Shown piece after piece: positions 1 through 10,559 of a stretch of DNA of 64,000 nucleotides (within the stretch, counting starts at the first letter, position 1; every line of letters begins with the position of its first letter). A model generated the notes under the pieces. The model was not told the DNA's origin and made no database searches. It was given only the letters and a program-made list of their open reading frames with translations. The translations under genes were made by a program, and so were the position numbers. The stretch comes from Spirometra erinaceieuropaei. Taxonomy: Eukaryota > Platyhelminthes > Cestoda > Diphyllobothriidea > Diphyllobothriidae. Location: contig CACRXP010000312.1 of NCBI GenBank assembly GCA_902702965.1, forward strand, positions 643,866-707,865, given 5' to 3'.

Positions 1-194
1 TGTGTTTTGAAGATTCCAGTCCTATACAAGCCTTCCGCATTTCAGATCCTGTCCTGCTCCTTCGGGTTCAACATTCTCGGGAATCATATAAAGTAGAAGT
101 GGTTGCGTTTCCATGCCCGATTGGCTTAGACAGGTCATGGTTCCGTCGGATATGGTAACATCATTAGGACTATCACCCCGTACGTTCTAAAATT

Positions 195-360
195 TGAGAA
201 GTCAAGATGGCATACACTTGTTTTTGGTAATCCTCGTCGGACCAATACAGTTACATAAAGGAACGAATTTTTACAAAATTAATAGTATTTATAGGTGTTT
301 CAAGGGTTATTACGTCATTAACACTCATTTTCCTCACGTCTCCAGCATGACGAGGTCGGC
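195..360 (-). repeat. PLE 3'-flank repeat, first copy
   Basis: This stretch resembles, in the same orientation, 7014-7160, and in reverse complement 7895-8035. Those stretches flank the PLE coding relic at 7236-7840. Shared words include a poly-T-rich 'cacttgtttttg', a 'ggcca/ggacca' word, and the block 'attaacactcat' before 'cctcacg' or 'cccacg'. Here it lies downstream, on the minus strand, of the PLE relic at 474-850, which fits a 3' untranslated end. It is heavily diverged. Confidence 0.5.
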
Positions 361-473
361 TTGGTTTTGGTCCTTAGGACTAGAGGAGAGGGATAAGAGA
401 GTCCGAGTGATATTTTGAGATTGAGTGCACTGAGTACCCATCACTGTAATTAGGGATTTAAGGCGGCATGTCG

Positions 474-850
474 TCAGCACTTGAGGTTGGCGTTGGCCAC
501 GGTAGAGAGAGCGCATGTGTCAGGGTTTTCTGATAGCATGACACCGGATGCTAGTATGTCCACCTCCTTGGCCGTTGTTGGTTTCCGTTGGCGTAGGCCT
601 TTAGAGAAGCTTGTTGGTGTCCGCTTTGCAAACAGAAATGCCTCCTTGGCATCGGTTCAGTGATTCGTATCGATCAAATGTGCAAAAATAGAACTCGGCA
701 TCTATTGGGGTTCACATTTGTCTAGTTAAGACGGCACATGTTCACGTGCCCTATTTGTCAGGTATCTCGTTGTACGGCCTATGTATCCAACTCTGAAGGA
801 GCAAGTGAATGAATAGATGCTCTTTGGTGTGGCCTGTCATTACCTCCAAA
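474..850 (-). pseudogene. Penelope-like element GIY-YIG endonuclease C-terminus (relic)
   Basis: Read on the minus strand, a single frame gives SIYSFTCSFRVGYIGRTTRY followed by a recognisable GIY-YIG domain tail (REHVPS, SSIFAHL, TDAKEAF, TPTSFSKGLRQR) ending at a stop at 474. It parallels residue by residue the better copy at 7352-7840. At least three in-frame stops interrupt it, so it is dead. In PLEs the C-terminal GIY-YIG domain nicks target DNA for retrotransposition. Here only that 3' part survives, and no reverse transcriptase core is visible upstream (above 930). The family call is established knowledge applied to the motif 'GYIGRTTR'. Confidence 0.85.
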
Positions 851-3149
851 ACGTGGGGGGTGGGGGCAGTTTGTAAAACATGCGTGTTAATTCGGCGCGG
901 GGAATGCCCTGATGATAGCTGTAGCTAAGCGCCGTCTGGCTAGTTCGCTGAGCTCCGGCTTTATAACCATATTTTACCGTGTTTCATATGCCGATCTTGA
1001 ATGCTTTTGTAAGTTTAAAAACATCTTCCAAATTCATGCACATAAATATTGGTACATCATTAGTAGCGAATAACTTATTCTTTGATTTTTATTCTATATA
1101 AAAGGGTACTGTTTAATCCGTAAATCAATGGCCATTTAAATAACGTCAGATTTACAGGTCTTATAATGCCGTAGTCGTTCCTTATAGTTATCTTCACGTA
1201 CATCTCGGTAGTAACTGTTCTTTGACAGAAATTTCTCAAAGAGCGCTGCATATGAGGATGCATTCGCCTTCTACGTTACCCGTAGTGACTGTTTTTCTAG
1301 ATCTCATAGGCTGTCAAACAACTAATCTTGATTTCTGACTCCATGAGCCAACTTGGTAAGTATTACCCTGAACATGCTGTCATGCGGGATATGTGTTAAT
1401 GAACTTTTATTGCTGACGTTTAAGTTGACGTGATATCAAAAACGGGAAGGCACTTTCGCCGGCCTTCTCGAATAAGAAGCATTTGAACATATCAGCCATC
1501 GTGAGGAATGAACTTCACAGTCTACGCAGGAAATGGCGTTTAGAATATTTCAGAAAAACCTACAGTGATAAGGTGCCGCTTTAAATATAGGCGCATTTCC
1601 TATCTATCTTCGTACGATTGTAAGAAGCACTGAGACCTCGTTGGCCTAAAAAACATGAAAAAGGGCAAGAGCATACTGGTCAGAAAACCTGAACAAAATA
1701 TAATTGAACTCACGATTTACGGTTGGGATCACGACCTTATCTTTTCTGACTTGGTTTAAATATCACATTGGCGGCTGATATTTCATAGCGGGATCACAAC
1801 AGTTGACAAAAAAGCCCACTAAAATTAGTGCGTATTTTTAGAAGTCACACCAATCTGCTCTTTATTTTACGAAGTAAAAAACCTAATTTATGATGGAAGT
1901 GATAATTAGTTTTCGATCTTCCCATAGAATGTACTAAGATTTAATAGTTGTTGCGAACAAGCAGGATAAATATACGCAAAACAAGCGGCGAATTTCCCCC
2001 TGGGCAAAATATGTGCGTCTTTGGAAAAATCATCATTCAGATATCTGGACGCCATTCAGTCAGAATTGATTTTGCTTGCATAGTTCGCTTATTCGTACGG
2101 CCCCCTCACCTTCTGCCATCTGTCCGATCTGACGTCTCATCAAAAAATGTCACTTAATCGTTAATGAGTTCGGGCACACATCGCAGATTGCCAAATCGGG
2201 TGCCTTCTCGTGGCATAATTAAAGTCCTCACAATCCCATTTTATAAACTGTGACAGTGTACACTGTGTAAGTATTAAGCAACTGAAAAGTCACTTTGCAC
2301 CATTAAGTGAGCTTTCCTGTTAATTACGATTGCGACAACAATTTCGCCGGTCCGTTAACGATTTTTGGAAAAAAACATTGACCGTTTGCCTTGAACACTG
2401 CCTTTAACGGACTAAGGTATGCGGCAATCGCACTGCATGGTCGGGAAGTTTGCACTGCGTGTCCAGGGAAGGTGATAAGATCATTCGAAGCAGAAATGTC
2501 AAATAAGGTCGCAACAAAGTACCACGTCCAAAAGAGAATTCTGCAACATCTAAAATGTTAAAGAAAAATTTGAAATGAGGCCTTTCGAGAGGACTGACAA
2601 TCGAGTGTTGGCTCGTAAATGTAGTTTGAAATGAAGCCCTATCTTATAACATATATAAAAAATTGGCGTTAAAGGACCTGAATCACAAAATATTCAGGTA
2701 TAGCTGTTTTTGTAAATTATGGCCATCTAAGTTAAGAGCAGATATTTTTAAAAATCAAGATTTGTTCATCGAGTTAGGCAAATAGAAGATAGAAACCAGC
2801 ACGAAATACGTACAGTAACTGCCATGGTAAGGATGAAAATGACATTTATGAGGGGAGATAGACGACTCATTGCACGCGCTTGACTGGTTAACAGCTTTCG
2901 AAGTAGATGCAGCCGCTAGAACCAAAACGTTATCGGTCTGACATTTTGGCTTTATGATGAAATTTATCATCAGTGATATCATCTGTTATGTGTAGAGCGT
3001 GCACAATGGTTTGAAGCACTCGGAGGTGCAGTCCCTATACTACGCATACGTCTGAAAAGAAGCCGCTACTTCTTCGAAGACAGTCGGCCTAGTTATGCTA
3101 TTTGTTTGGTGCCAACATTTGTTGCTTTTTCATCACCTGTGTGGTTCAC
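851..3149. other. Unassigned AT-rich sequence
   Basis: From 851 to about 930 the sequence still resembles 7150-7230 (shared 'aaacatgc.cgt.aatt'), so it probably belongs to the PLE environment. From 930 to 3149 I see only AT-rich sequence with stops in all frames: no recognised coding, repeat or RNA signal. The longest open frames are 60-75 codons, with no motif. Confidence 0.6.
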
Positions 3150-3151
3150 CC

Positions 3152-3530
3152 TCATTGCGCTGTCAACAGTGTTCGCCTGCGCCTTCCCCACGTAGCCGAT
3201 TGTTCTGATCTGGCTATGTCACAGGAATGTGAATGGAAGGCGGTCAGTGCGCTTGTTATTCAAATAGGGCGGCCAATGAACCATCGTTCAAGCAGCTCGC
3301 GGCACAAGCGGTTGTCAGCTGTCACGAGCATTTCGGCCGGATACACGTTGTGTGAGTCATGACACGGGAGCTGGCGTCATGGCTCCACACTGCAGCCGCG
3401 TGTGCGGGATTCCGCGTCCAGAGCAGTCCTCCAACATCTCGCGCCTGATGGTACCCTCCGGTCTGTGTGCAAGACGAGAAATCGGTTTACGACCACCGAA
3501 TTCTTTTTTCGCTCAGAGAAAAGCTCGGCA
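3152..3530 (-). pseudogene. PLE-type C-terminal fragment (second lineage, degenerate)
   Basis: On the minus strand this GC-richer block reads, with one stop or frame break near each end, as HNVYPAEMLVTADNRLCREL then LERWF and GRPI, followed by ALTAFHSHSCD and ending at a stop at 3152. The order 'GH....A.VL..D.R..REL.E.W.....I' matches the tail of the PLE relics at 19887-20102 and 23683-23900 (GHSFDF, VLGRD, ETWYSD, SINRH). The upstream part (3360-3530) is weaker. I read it as the end of a GIY-YIG-bearing PLE of another lineage. A different retroelement is possible. Confidence 0.45.
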
Positions 3531-4850
3531 AAATTTGTGATTGTGGTGATCTGACTTTTACTCTCATCTATCTGCGCATCAGAGATCAGGTGATATTCAT
3601 CTTCTCATTTTCAGGGTGACTTATCAGTCTGAAATGTTAAATTTTAATGTTGAAAAACTGTGAAAAGTATGAGCTTCCAAGGTTATATTTCGGGGATTCT
3701 CTTAAGAAAAACTTCTGGGAGCACTATGAACAGAATGTTACAAGGCTTTGAAAAACACATAACCTCCGATGGGCATAGTGATAAATCCCATTTCGAAAAA
3801 GAAAGGGATGGATGCCTTCCTAATTCAAACCAAAGCTATGAACTCATTCTCCTGCGCATGCGATTATTGCGTTGTACACATTTGTCCCAAGCCCCTAGGA
3901 AAATACCTTACTTTGCTAATTATAGGCCATACGGAGCAAGCAAGCGACCTTATTCTCTAATCAAGCCTTGCGAACGATATACCAAGTTGTAGCAAACATC
4001 ACCTACTGCACTATCTAGTCTTTTACGCAAAGAACAATTTCGGGTAGCCGTGAAATTGTCATGGCCTCATGGCAGTAGACCAGTCGAGCGGATGCAGTAT
4101 GCGGCCCACCGACCGGTCCTGAATATCACCCTTATGTCCTTCGGAGGACACTATATGTCTCTGTCTCTCCCGTGCTAGCTTTTATCCCCTACATGCATGC
4201 ACGATGAGCAAAAGTCGGCGTTTATTAATCACCCGTAGTCGAGTTATACTTTGCATAATTCAAGAGATGATACAGGGCGAGAATTTATCGAACACAGACG
4301 CAGAACGCCTCTGACGTCGTCTCGTCTTCTCAACATAATAATTTGGTTTATTTTCGTGGTCTATCACGAAAATTACTTGTTTGCATTGCTCTGCATCCGC
4401 TTACCTCCGAACACAATATATTCCATTGTAACTGCTAGTGTAGTGCCTGCATTTACCTCATGTTTTCCCCTTTAAATAACCCTTCATGACAGTCATATAG
4501 ACAGTGGCTGTTTGCATCGGGCGTTCTTATCAATACGCTCTATGTAGGAAATGTGTGAAAAACCTCTTTACCATAACGTTGTTTATTGGCGTTTGACTGG
4601 CGTATCGCCGTGGGCAAGCAGCTTAAATGGCTGCTACTCTCTGGTTGTTCATTTATTAACAATGATAATTATCTCCAGACGCACCGCTGCCGGTGGATGC
4701 TGCAATACACGAATATATATCGTCTCCTTTGATGCCGTATGCGATTGTAAATTTCGTATTGGAAATACTTGTGTTTAAATCTGTTTTTTCTTTCGAATAT
4801 CATAAAAACAATAGTAAAACAATTTTTCGGAAAACGTTTTTGAGCATTGT
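3531..4850. other. Unassigned sequence
   Basis: No recognised feature. An open frame at 3660-3992 (110 codons, plus strand) has no family signature, and an overlapping frame of similar quality exists, so I do not call it a gene. The remainder is AT-rich with short frames only. Confidence 0.55.
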
Positions 4851-4854
4851 GCGG

Positions 4855-5463
4855 TGAAAATTAAGGAGCCAGTCATTAAGCTCAGTCTCACTGGCTTGTC
4901 GCTCAAGGACATTACTTCCAAGTTGTAAATAACTTGTACCATCTCCAATCGTTATAAGAAATTCGGCCGCATCAACCGGAAGCCTGGTAGTGGAAAAACA
5001 ACAAAATTCAAGCCCCTCGTCTCATAATGATTGCCGGGATTGTATTCGTTGTCATATAGTCTGAAGCATGCGGAAGATGGCTTTGAAGATTGAGGTATTG
5101 GAGAACACGGTCAGAAATGCCGTCAAAAAAGAACTAAAGTAACCTTAAGGCCGAGGATCAATAAGGGGAAGAGAAGAGCCTAGAAATAAATACGAGAATC
5201 TAAGACTTCCTCAAGAGAAAACCATATACGGTAGTCTACTCCGATGAAGACCTCTTCACGGTCTGTTAAGTGTCGCACAATCCAGCAGATCTCTATATAG
5301 CCCCCATGAAGTTCAACGAGGTACTCGTGATTGTTTACATCAAGTTTCCGGTTTTTGACAAGATAATGGAAAAACCGACACCCAGAAGACTCGTGGTCGT
5401 ACCGAATTATTGGCCGTATTCCAGGCCTGGCAGTTGCAAGTGTGCGTGGACAGAGTTTTAATC
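4855..5463 (+). pseudogene. Tc1/mariner-superfamily transposase fossil
   Basis: Plus-strand reading in three frames gives, in the family's order: a helix-turn-helix start (IKEPVIKLSLTGLSLKDI), a second DNA-binding stretch (NRYKKFGRINRKPGSGK, typical of the linker before the second helix-turn-helix), then ALKIEVLENTVRNAVKKELK, then VVYSDEDLFTV. 'YSDE' carries the first Asp of the DD(E/D) catalytic triad. It continues as NPADLYIAPMKFNEV. The downstream catalytic Asp/Glu-Asp segment is not recognisable. Multiple stops and frameshifts show it is inactive. No terminal inverted repeats were found. The immediate 3' neighbour is foldback element FB-1. Confidence 0.72.
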
Positions 5464-5519
5464 AGTGCTCGTAGGTTTGCTGATAATAGTAAATCAAGAG
5501 GCTCTGCTTTATTTTCACA

Positions 5520-5532
5520 TAAGATTGTACCT
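5520..5532 (+). repeat. 13-bp direct repeat, left copy (flanks FB-1)
   Basis: TAAGATTGTACCT occurs here and again exactly at 6128-6140, immediately after the right edge of FB-1. It could be a target-site duplication or a deletion-junction repeat. The left copy may partly overlap interior element sequence, because weak similarity to FB-2 continues through it. Confidence 0.6.
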
Positions 5533-6127
5533 GAGTATTCGTTGCATTAGCGCTTAGTGATTACACTCTACAAGGTGCATTCGTTCCGCGTAAAGAAAAT
5601 CCCATATTTTTCTATGTCATTAAATAGATATCATACAGGGTCCATAAATGTTTGAAATGGATGCGGACCATGTACATTTCATGAGGAGCAGTTGTAAACG
5701 GCCAGGTACGATGCTATGTGAATGGACATATGGCGGTCTTAAAAAGTCTCATAATTATAAACTTTTTAAAACCTAATTATACTCCTTCCTTAAGTATAAA
5801 ATATAAAGAAGACTTGATTCTCTATTGATTGACTAAAAGAAAGTATATTTTTGTTTGTGGTTTATATAAAATACATTTGAATTTCCAAGACCATCGAAAA
5901 TCAATTGGAAAAATACATGCTAACTAAGAAGTCATTTGTTACCGAGCACGCTTTCTACAGGAGATTGAAAAAAATTTCTTTTCAAAGCCGACATCCTGCC
6001 GATTCCGAAATGTTATAAGAGTATGTCACAAGTTAAGCAGTATTACAACCGCGACCAAGTAATCCTTCCCAATCGAAAACGCATTTCAGAACTTCAGCCA
6101 ACATTTCATGAGATTGGCCACGCACTG
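5533..6127 (+). mobile_element. Foldback element FB-1, one arm missing
   Basis: It consists of the FB interior ('aaggtgcattcgttccgcg', then 'atggatgcggacc', then 'acggccaggtacgatgctat') followed by the right arm ('aactttttaaaacctaatta', 'ccatcgaaaatcaa', 'gccgacatcctgcc', 'catttcatgag', ending 'cactgta'). The same interior and right arm occur, reversed, in FB-2 (9574-10559), where the matching left arm is also present. Here the left arm is absent. The copy is bordered by 13-bp direct repeats. No coding capacity is visible, so it is non-autonomous. Confidence 0.8.
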
Positions 6128-6140
6128 TAAGATTGTACCT
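6128..6140 (+). repeat. 13-bp direct repeat, right copy (flanks FB-1)
   Basis: Identical to 5520-5532. Its first two bases coincide with the last two of the FB terminal 'cactgta'. Confidence 0.6.
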
Positions 6141-7013
6141 TTTCCCCGTCCCCCTTTTGTGCGATGCTTCGGGGGATGGTGAGGACAGGTCGCGGTTGTG
6201 CACATATAGATGGTCTGTTAGAAGTTCTGTTCGTCACTGCGCTCCATCTCAACATCCGTTGATGGACTGACTGTGACCTTCGATTTGCGCATAGGAGGTC
6301 GAAAAGAGTGTAAGGTCGACTCATTGCATATAGTGAAACAATGAAAAAATAGTGAAGAGTAAAGATGTTAGAAAGTCAGTAGATACAACTGTCTACAGCG
6401 GACAGGGATCGAGAAGACGGAGGGGATTAATGTATGTACAGATATGAACGGTTGCAGGTAGGTAGAAAATATGGAATGCTGGACTTATCGGGTTGTCTCT
6501 CGTCTGTGGGCGGTTTGCACGTGTTCCGGCGTCACGAACGACCCACAAAAACGTGATCAACGATTAAAACAAGGGGGTTTTGTCTGTCAGGTCTGTCTCA
6601 GTAAACCTCTCACGCATGTGCTATACCACTCCCCTTTAACTTTGTGCAAAATCCTGGTATACTGTCCGGGAAGTCGTATTGTGGATGTGGCACTCGCAGG
6701 CGAGTCGTTTTGTCTCTATCAACCACTTCACCGACCCTCAAAACCAGCTGACTGATGGTGTTTGCGCGGATATTTCACAGTAAGAACAATCCACCGATGT
6801 TGGATTCATTACTGTACGCTGAAAGCCGTCTGAAAAGCGGACCAGCCTTGCACCATGCCTTTCCACGCACTACTTTAAATTGACGGCCTTTCATTTGACA
6901 TATTTCACATAAATTGTAAATTAGTGGACAGAGTTGAGGTCTATGATTATCGTTTCAGTCAGCGGGATTCTAATGGAAATTGACGTCACTAGTTCACAGA
7001 CGATAATTTTAAA
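6141..7013. other. Unassigned, partly GC-richer sequence
   Basis: The 6150-6310 and 6470-6760 stretches are richer in G+C than their surroundings and hold open frames of 72 codons (minus) and 94 codons (plus, 6471-6755), but I recognise no motif in either. They could be untranslated or coding remnants of an element I cannot name. Confidence 0.5.
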
Positions 7014-7160
7014 GGTCAATTTGGTAAACACTTGTTTTTGTTAACTCGTCATCAGGCCAAATCAGTGATATAAAAGTTGAAATTATGCGAAGTAAAAGGG
7101 TTTACAAGTGATTCAGGGGCTAGTAACACTCATCGTTCCCACGCATAGGAAGGAAGAGTT
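7014..7160 (-). repeat. Inverted copy of the PLE 3' flank (left arm)
   Basis: The reverse complement of this stretch resembles 7895-8035: 'catcaggccaaa', 'aaattatgc', and 'taacactcat' before 'gttcccacgc'. It therefore lies upstream of the PLE relic at 7236-7840 in the opposite orientation, making an inverted-repeat pair around it. It also resembles 195-360. Divergence is substantial but the order of shared words is preserved. Confidence 0.65.
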
Positions 7161-7235
7161 CGTGAAACATGCACGTAAATTCGCCGCGGGAAAAGCGCTA
7201 GTGATCGCTGAAGACAGCACACTGCAAAGCCCACC

Positions 7236-7840
7236 ATGGCAACTGCAGAAAAGAAAGACTTATTTATAAGACTGTCTTTTCAAGGGGACGCAGAAAGTGA
7301 CCTAATAAGAAGACGTCTGAAGACAGCGATCACTGGCGATTTCCCCGAGGCTTGGGAGGTAAAGACCGACTACCGTTGCAGGCCACATCAATGTTTATTT
7401 ATTCATTCACTTGCTCTTATGGTGCGGGATACATTGGCCGTACAACGAGGCGCTTGGAAAAGAGAGTACGTGAACACATACCGGCCTGGCTAGGCAAAGG
7501 TGAGAAGAAATCGATCTCGAGTTCTATTCTCGCACTTCTTGTCAATACGAATCACCGAGTCGATGCCAAAGAAGCCTTTCAGGTTGTCTACCGGACACCA
7601 GCAAGCTTCTCCAGAGGCCTACGCCAACGGGTGCTAGCTACAGCCGAGGCAGTGGCTATACGGCTAGCCAATCCAGTGCCATGCTGTCAGAAGACTCTGA
7701 CACAGGCGCTCTGTCTTCCATGGCCAACGCCGACCCCAACGTCGCCCAACCTCCTGATGGCAGGATGTGTGCACAACGTACCCGACGTACAAACATTACT
7801 TACAGCCTATGTCCCCCCTCCCGTTCGCCTCCTTGGCTGA
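7236..7840 (+). pseudogene. Penelope-like element C-terminus: linker plus GIY-YIG endonuclease
   Basis: This is the best-preserved PLE piece in the window. The first frame (from 7236) gives the RT-to-endonuclease linker: KKDLFIRLSFQGDAESDLIR, then RRLKTAITGDFPEA. A frameshift near 7390 passes to a second frame running to 7840: FIYSFTCSYGAGYIGRTTRR, then LEKRVREHIPAWL, SSSILALLVNTNHRVD, AFQVVYRTPASF and RLLATAEAV-like text. GAGYIGRTTRR holds the GIY-YIG core, and the Arg of 'R.R.EH' is in place. The reverse transcriptase domain is missing, so this is a 5'-truncated copy. It is flanked by inverted copies of the 3' region (7014-7160 and 7895-8035). The product would nick chromosomal DNA during target-primed retrotransposition in an active element. 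As it stands it is not functional. Confidence 0.88.
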
Positions 7841-7894
7841 ATGACCACGACACGCCGACCACGCCATAGCACGCTTCGCCATGCGAATGGCATG

Positions 7895-8035
7895 GAAACG
7901 ATGAGTGGCGTGGGAACTATGAGTGTTAATAGCCCCCTAAGCCCAGTAAATTTGCATAATTTAAACTTCTGTGTAACCGGTTTGGCCTGATGGAGAGTTA
8001 CCGAAAACACGCATATGCAAAATTGACTTTTCAAT
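7895..8035 (+). repeat. PLE 3' untranslated region (right arm)
   Basis: Immediately downstream of the PLE coding relic. Matches 7014-7160 in inverted orientation and 195-360 in reverse complement, so it is the natural 3' end of this PLE family. The open frame on the minus strand here has no features. Confidence 0.65.
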
Positions 8036-8039
8036 TTTA

Positions 8040-9573
8040 ACATGGAAATATTCGCTGAACTTAGATAATTTTAAATTTGGTTCTGAACTACCCTACTGTT
8101 AGTGAGTGTCAACATGCAGTTAAATGAGTACCGTGAGAGCGGATATGCATGCAATTCAGTTATGTGCATTTTTGAGCCGTTGTTTAAACGCAAACTGTCT
8201 CATCGATTTACAATGGTGACGTTTGAGTTATTTTCTCTATAGTATTCTAACATCGCAAAGTGCATTGTCCAGAATGAGTGGGAATTTTAACATGCTTTAT
8301 ATCAATGAGGCCCTGCTTCTGATGCATTTTAGACTACCGACTCTAGTATCTATAGAATGTTTAATATTTGTTTAATTTTTCTGCGAAAAATTGTGTATTA
8401 TGTTTTAACAACCTCGGTCCTGACTCCTTCAGACTTTTAAAACATAATGATTTTCGGCAAGGAAAACACTCGTTTTCCCTCCTGTCCGCATTTTTAGTAA
8501 AGATATTTGTTTCGGACGTCGTTTCGAATGTCTGAGCCGATGAACTTTTATAAGCAGTCTGCGATTTACTGGAGTTCACCTTAAATGTGAACATAATAGT
8601 TAGTGACCGTCTCGGCCAAATGCACTTTCTTTTCACCAAGCTTGATTATAGTCAAACGTTGAAAATATATAAACACTACGGACCGGGCTTCTACCTCAAA
8701 TATGACAGCGGCTCGATGAGTGCATCACAGTTTTAAACACGGAAATATGTGTAAATTGTCTAACCACTCAAATCGCGGCTGTTTGTTATACTCATGAGCG
8801 AATGGTTGCAAATCCGTCAGAAAGTTGGTTTGTGCTTTGATTAAGTCAGAATTTCGGAGACGTTTCGCCGTTAAAATTCGGTCTGCTTGAATGTTGCCAC
8901 CCAGCTCATAAAATCTAACTTCGATGTTTTCTTTTAGACTGGTTTGTCTACATCAACCGAGTATCTGGGCAGATTGCGATAGTGTCAATCAACTACGGGC
9001 ATTGCGGTCTCCAGACGATGTTCTGCACGCCTTGGTCTGATTGCGCTGTAGATAGTTCAACTTTCCTGACGCAGTTCATTTCATTTTATGTATGTGGTTC
9101 ATTCTTGAGAAGGCTTTCAATTGAAGTGCTTTAAGGGAATGTGAAAAATTATCGATTAGTACCCACTTTTGCTAAAGGAGGGACCATTTATTCATTTTGG
9201 AGAAAAAAGTTTTTCCTCTAAGAGTTTTCAAAATATGGCTTGTTATAACAAATGGCAAGTCTGGTGAGCAAACAGTTGCATAAAGTAACCAGGAATCTGC
9301 CTCAATTGCACTTCTCAAGGGGCATTTTGTGCGTATAGGGAATTCCTGCTTTTCAGCAAAGAAGAGTGAACGTTTAGTTGTTGCTGTGGCGCGATTTCCC
9401 CAGTTTCGTTAGATTCGCAGGACACAAACACCCCATTCCCAATCGTCTTTATATTATTCGCGCCACATCAGGACTGAAAACGTATACATACGGAAGCTGA
9501 TTATACCAACCAGTGGTTACTGCATAAATTAGATTCACATTCTAACCAAAGAAATGACAGTATCACCTAATTT
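8040..9573. other. Unassigned AT-rich sequence
   Basis: No coding, RNA or repeat signal recognised. The longest frame (8361-8639, minus, 92 codons) lacks motifs. Confidence 0.55.
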
Positions 9574-10559
9574 TACAGTGAGTAACCTATCTCATGAAAT
9601 TCTGAAGTGCGTTTTCGATTAGGAAGGATTACTTGGTCGCGGTTATAAGATTAATTATCTCGCGGCCTAATGCTATCAGATTTCGGACTCCGCAGGATGT
9701 CGGCTTTTAAATGCACTTCTTTTTAATCTCCTGTAGAAAGCGTACTCGGTAAAAAATGACTGCTAAAATAGCATGGATTTTTCCCATTGATTTTCGATGG
9801 TCTTGCAAATTCTAATATATTTTATAGAAACCATAAATAAAAATATGCTTTCTTTTAGTCAATCAATAGAAAATCACGCCTTCTTTATATTTTATACTCA
9901 AGGCAGGAGTATAATTAGGTTTTAAAAGTGTTTCGAATTATGAGACTTTTTATGACCGCGAAATGTCAATTCCCATAGCATCGTACCTGGCCGTTTACCA
10001 CTGCTTTTCATGAATAGAACAACATGGTCCGCATCCATTGCAAAATTTTATGGACTCTGTATGATATCTATTTAATGGCATAGAAAAATATGTGATTTTC
10101 TTTACGCGGAACGCATGCACCTTGCAGACTGAAATTACTAAGCGCTAAGGCAACAAATGATCAGGCTTCAAATTATCCGGCAAATAAAAAACTTTTTAAA
10201 ACCTAATCATACTCCTTCCTTAAGTATAAAATATAAAGAAGATGTAATTCTCTATTGATTGACTAAAAGACAGCATATTTTTGTTTGTGGTTTCTATAAA
10301 ATATCTTTGAATTTGCAAGACCATCGAAAATCAATGGGAAAAATGGATTCTGCTTAAGAAGTCCTTTTCTACTGAGCATGCTTTGTATGGCAGATTAAAA
10401 AGAAGTGCATTTAAAAGCCGACATCCTGCCGAATCCGAAATGCTATATGGCTATGCCGCAAAATAGTCAGTATTACAACCGTGACCAAGTAATTCTTCAT
10501 AATCGAATACGCATTTCAGAATTTCAGCAAACATTTCATGAGTAAGGTAACTCACTGTA
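9574..10559 (-). mobile_element. Foldback element FB-2, both arms present
   Basis: A ~986 bp element whose ends are inverted copies of each other. The left arm (about 9574-9935) begins 'tacagtgagtaacc' and the right arm (about 10189-10559) ends 'gtaactcactgta'. Matching inner words include 'ggatgtcggcttttaaa' against 'ttaaaagccgacatcctgcc', 'gattttcgatggtcttgcaaa' against 'ttgcaagaccatcgaaaatc', and 'ctttatattttatactc' against its complement. The ~250 bp interior (aaggtgcatgcgttccgcg on the minus strand) matches FB-1, setting the orientation. It has no coding capacity. No clear target-site duplication was seen. The arms are long enough to form a cruciform or hairpin. Confidence 0.85.

Noticed and set aside
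3660..3992. 110-codon plus-strand open frame
   Set aside because: No motif, an equally good overlapping frame exists, and the composition is that of random AT-rich DNA. A resemblance of the second frame to a GIY-YIG core is too weak.
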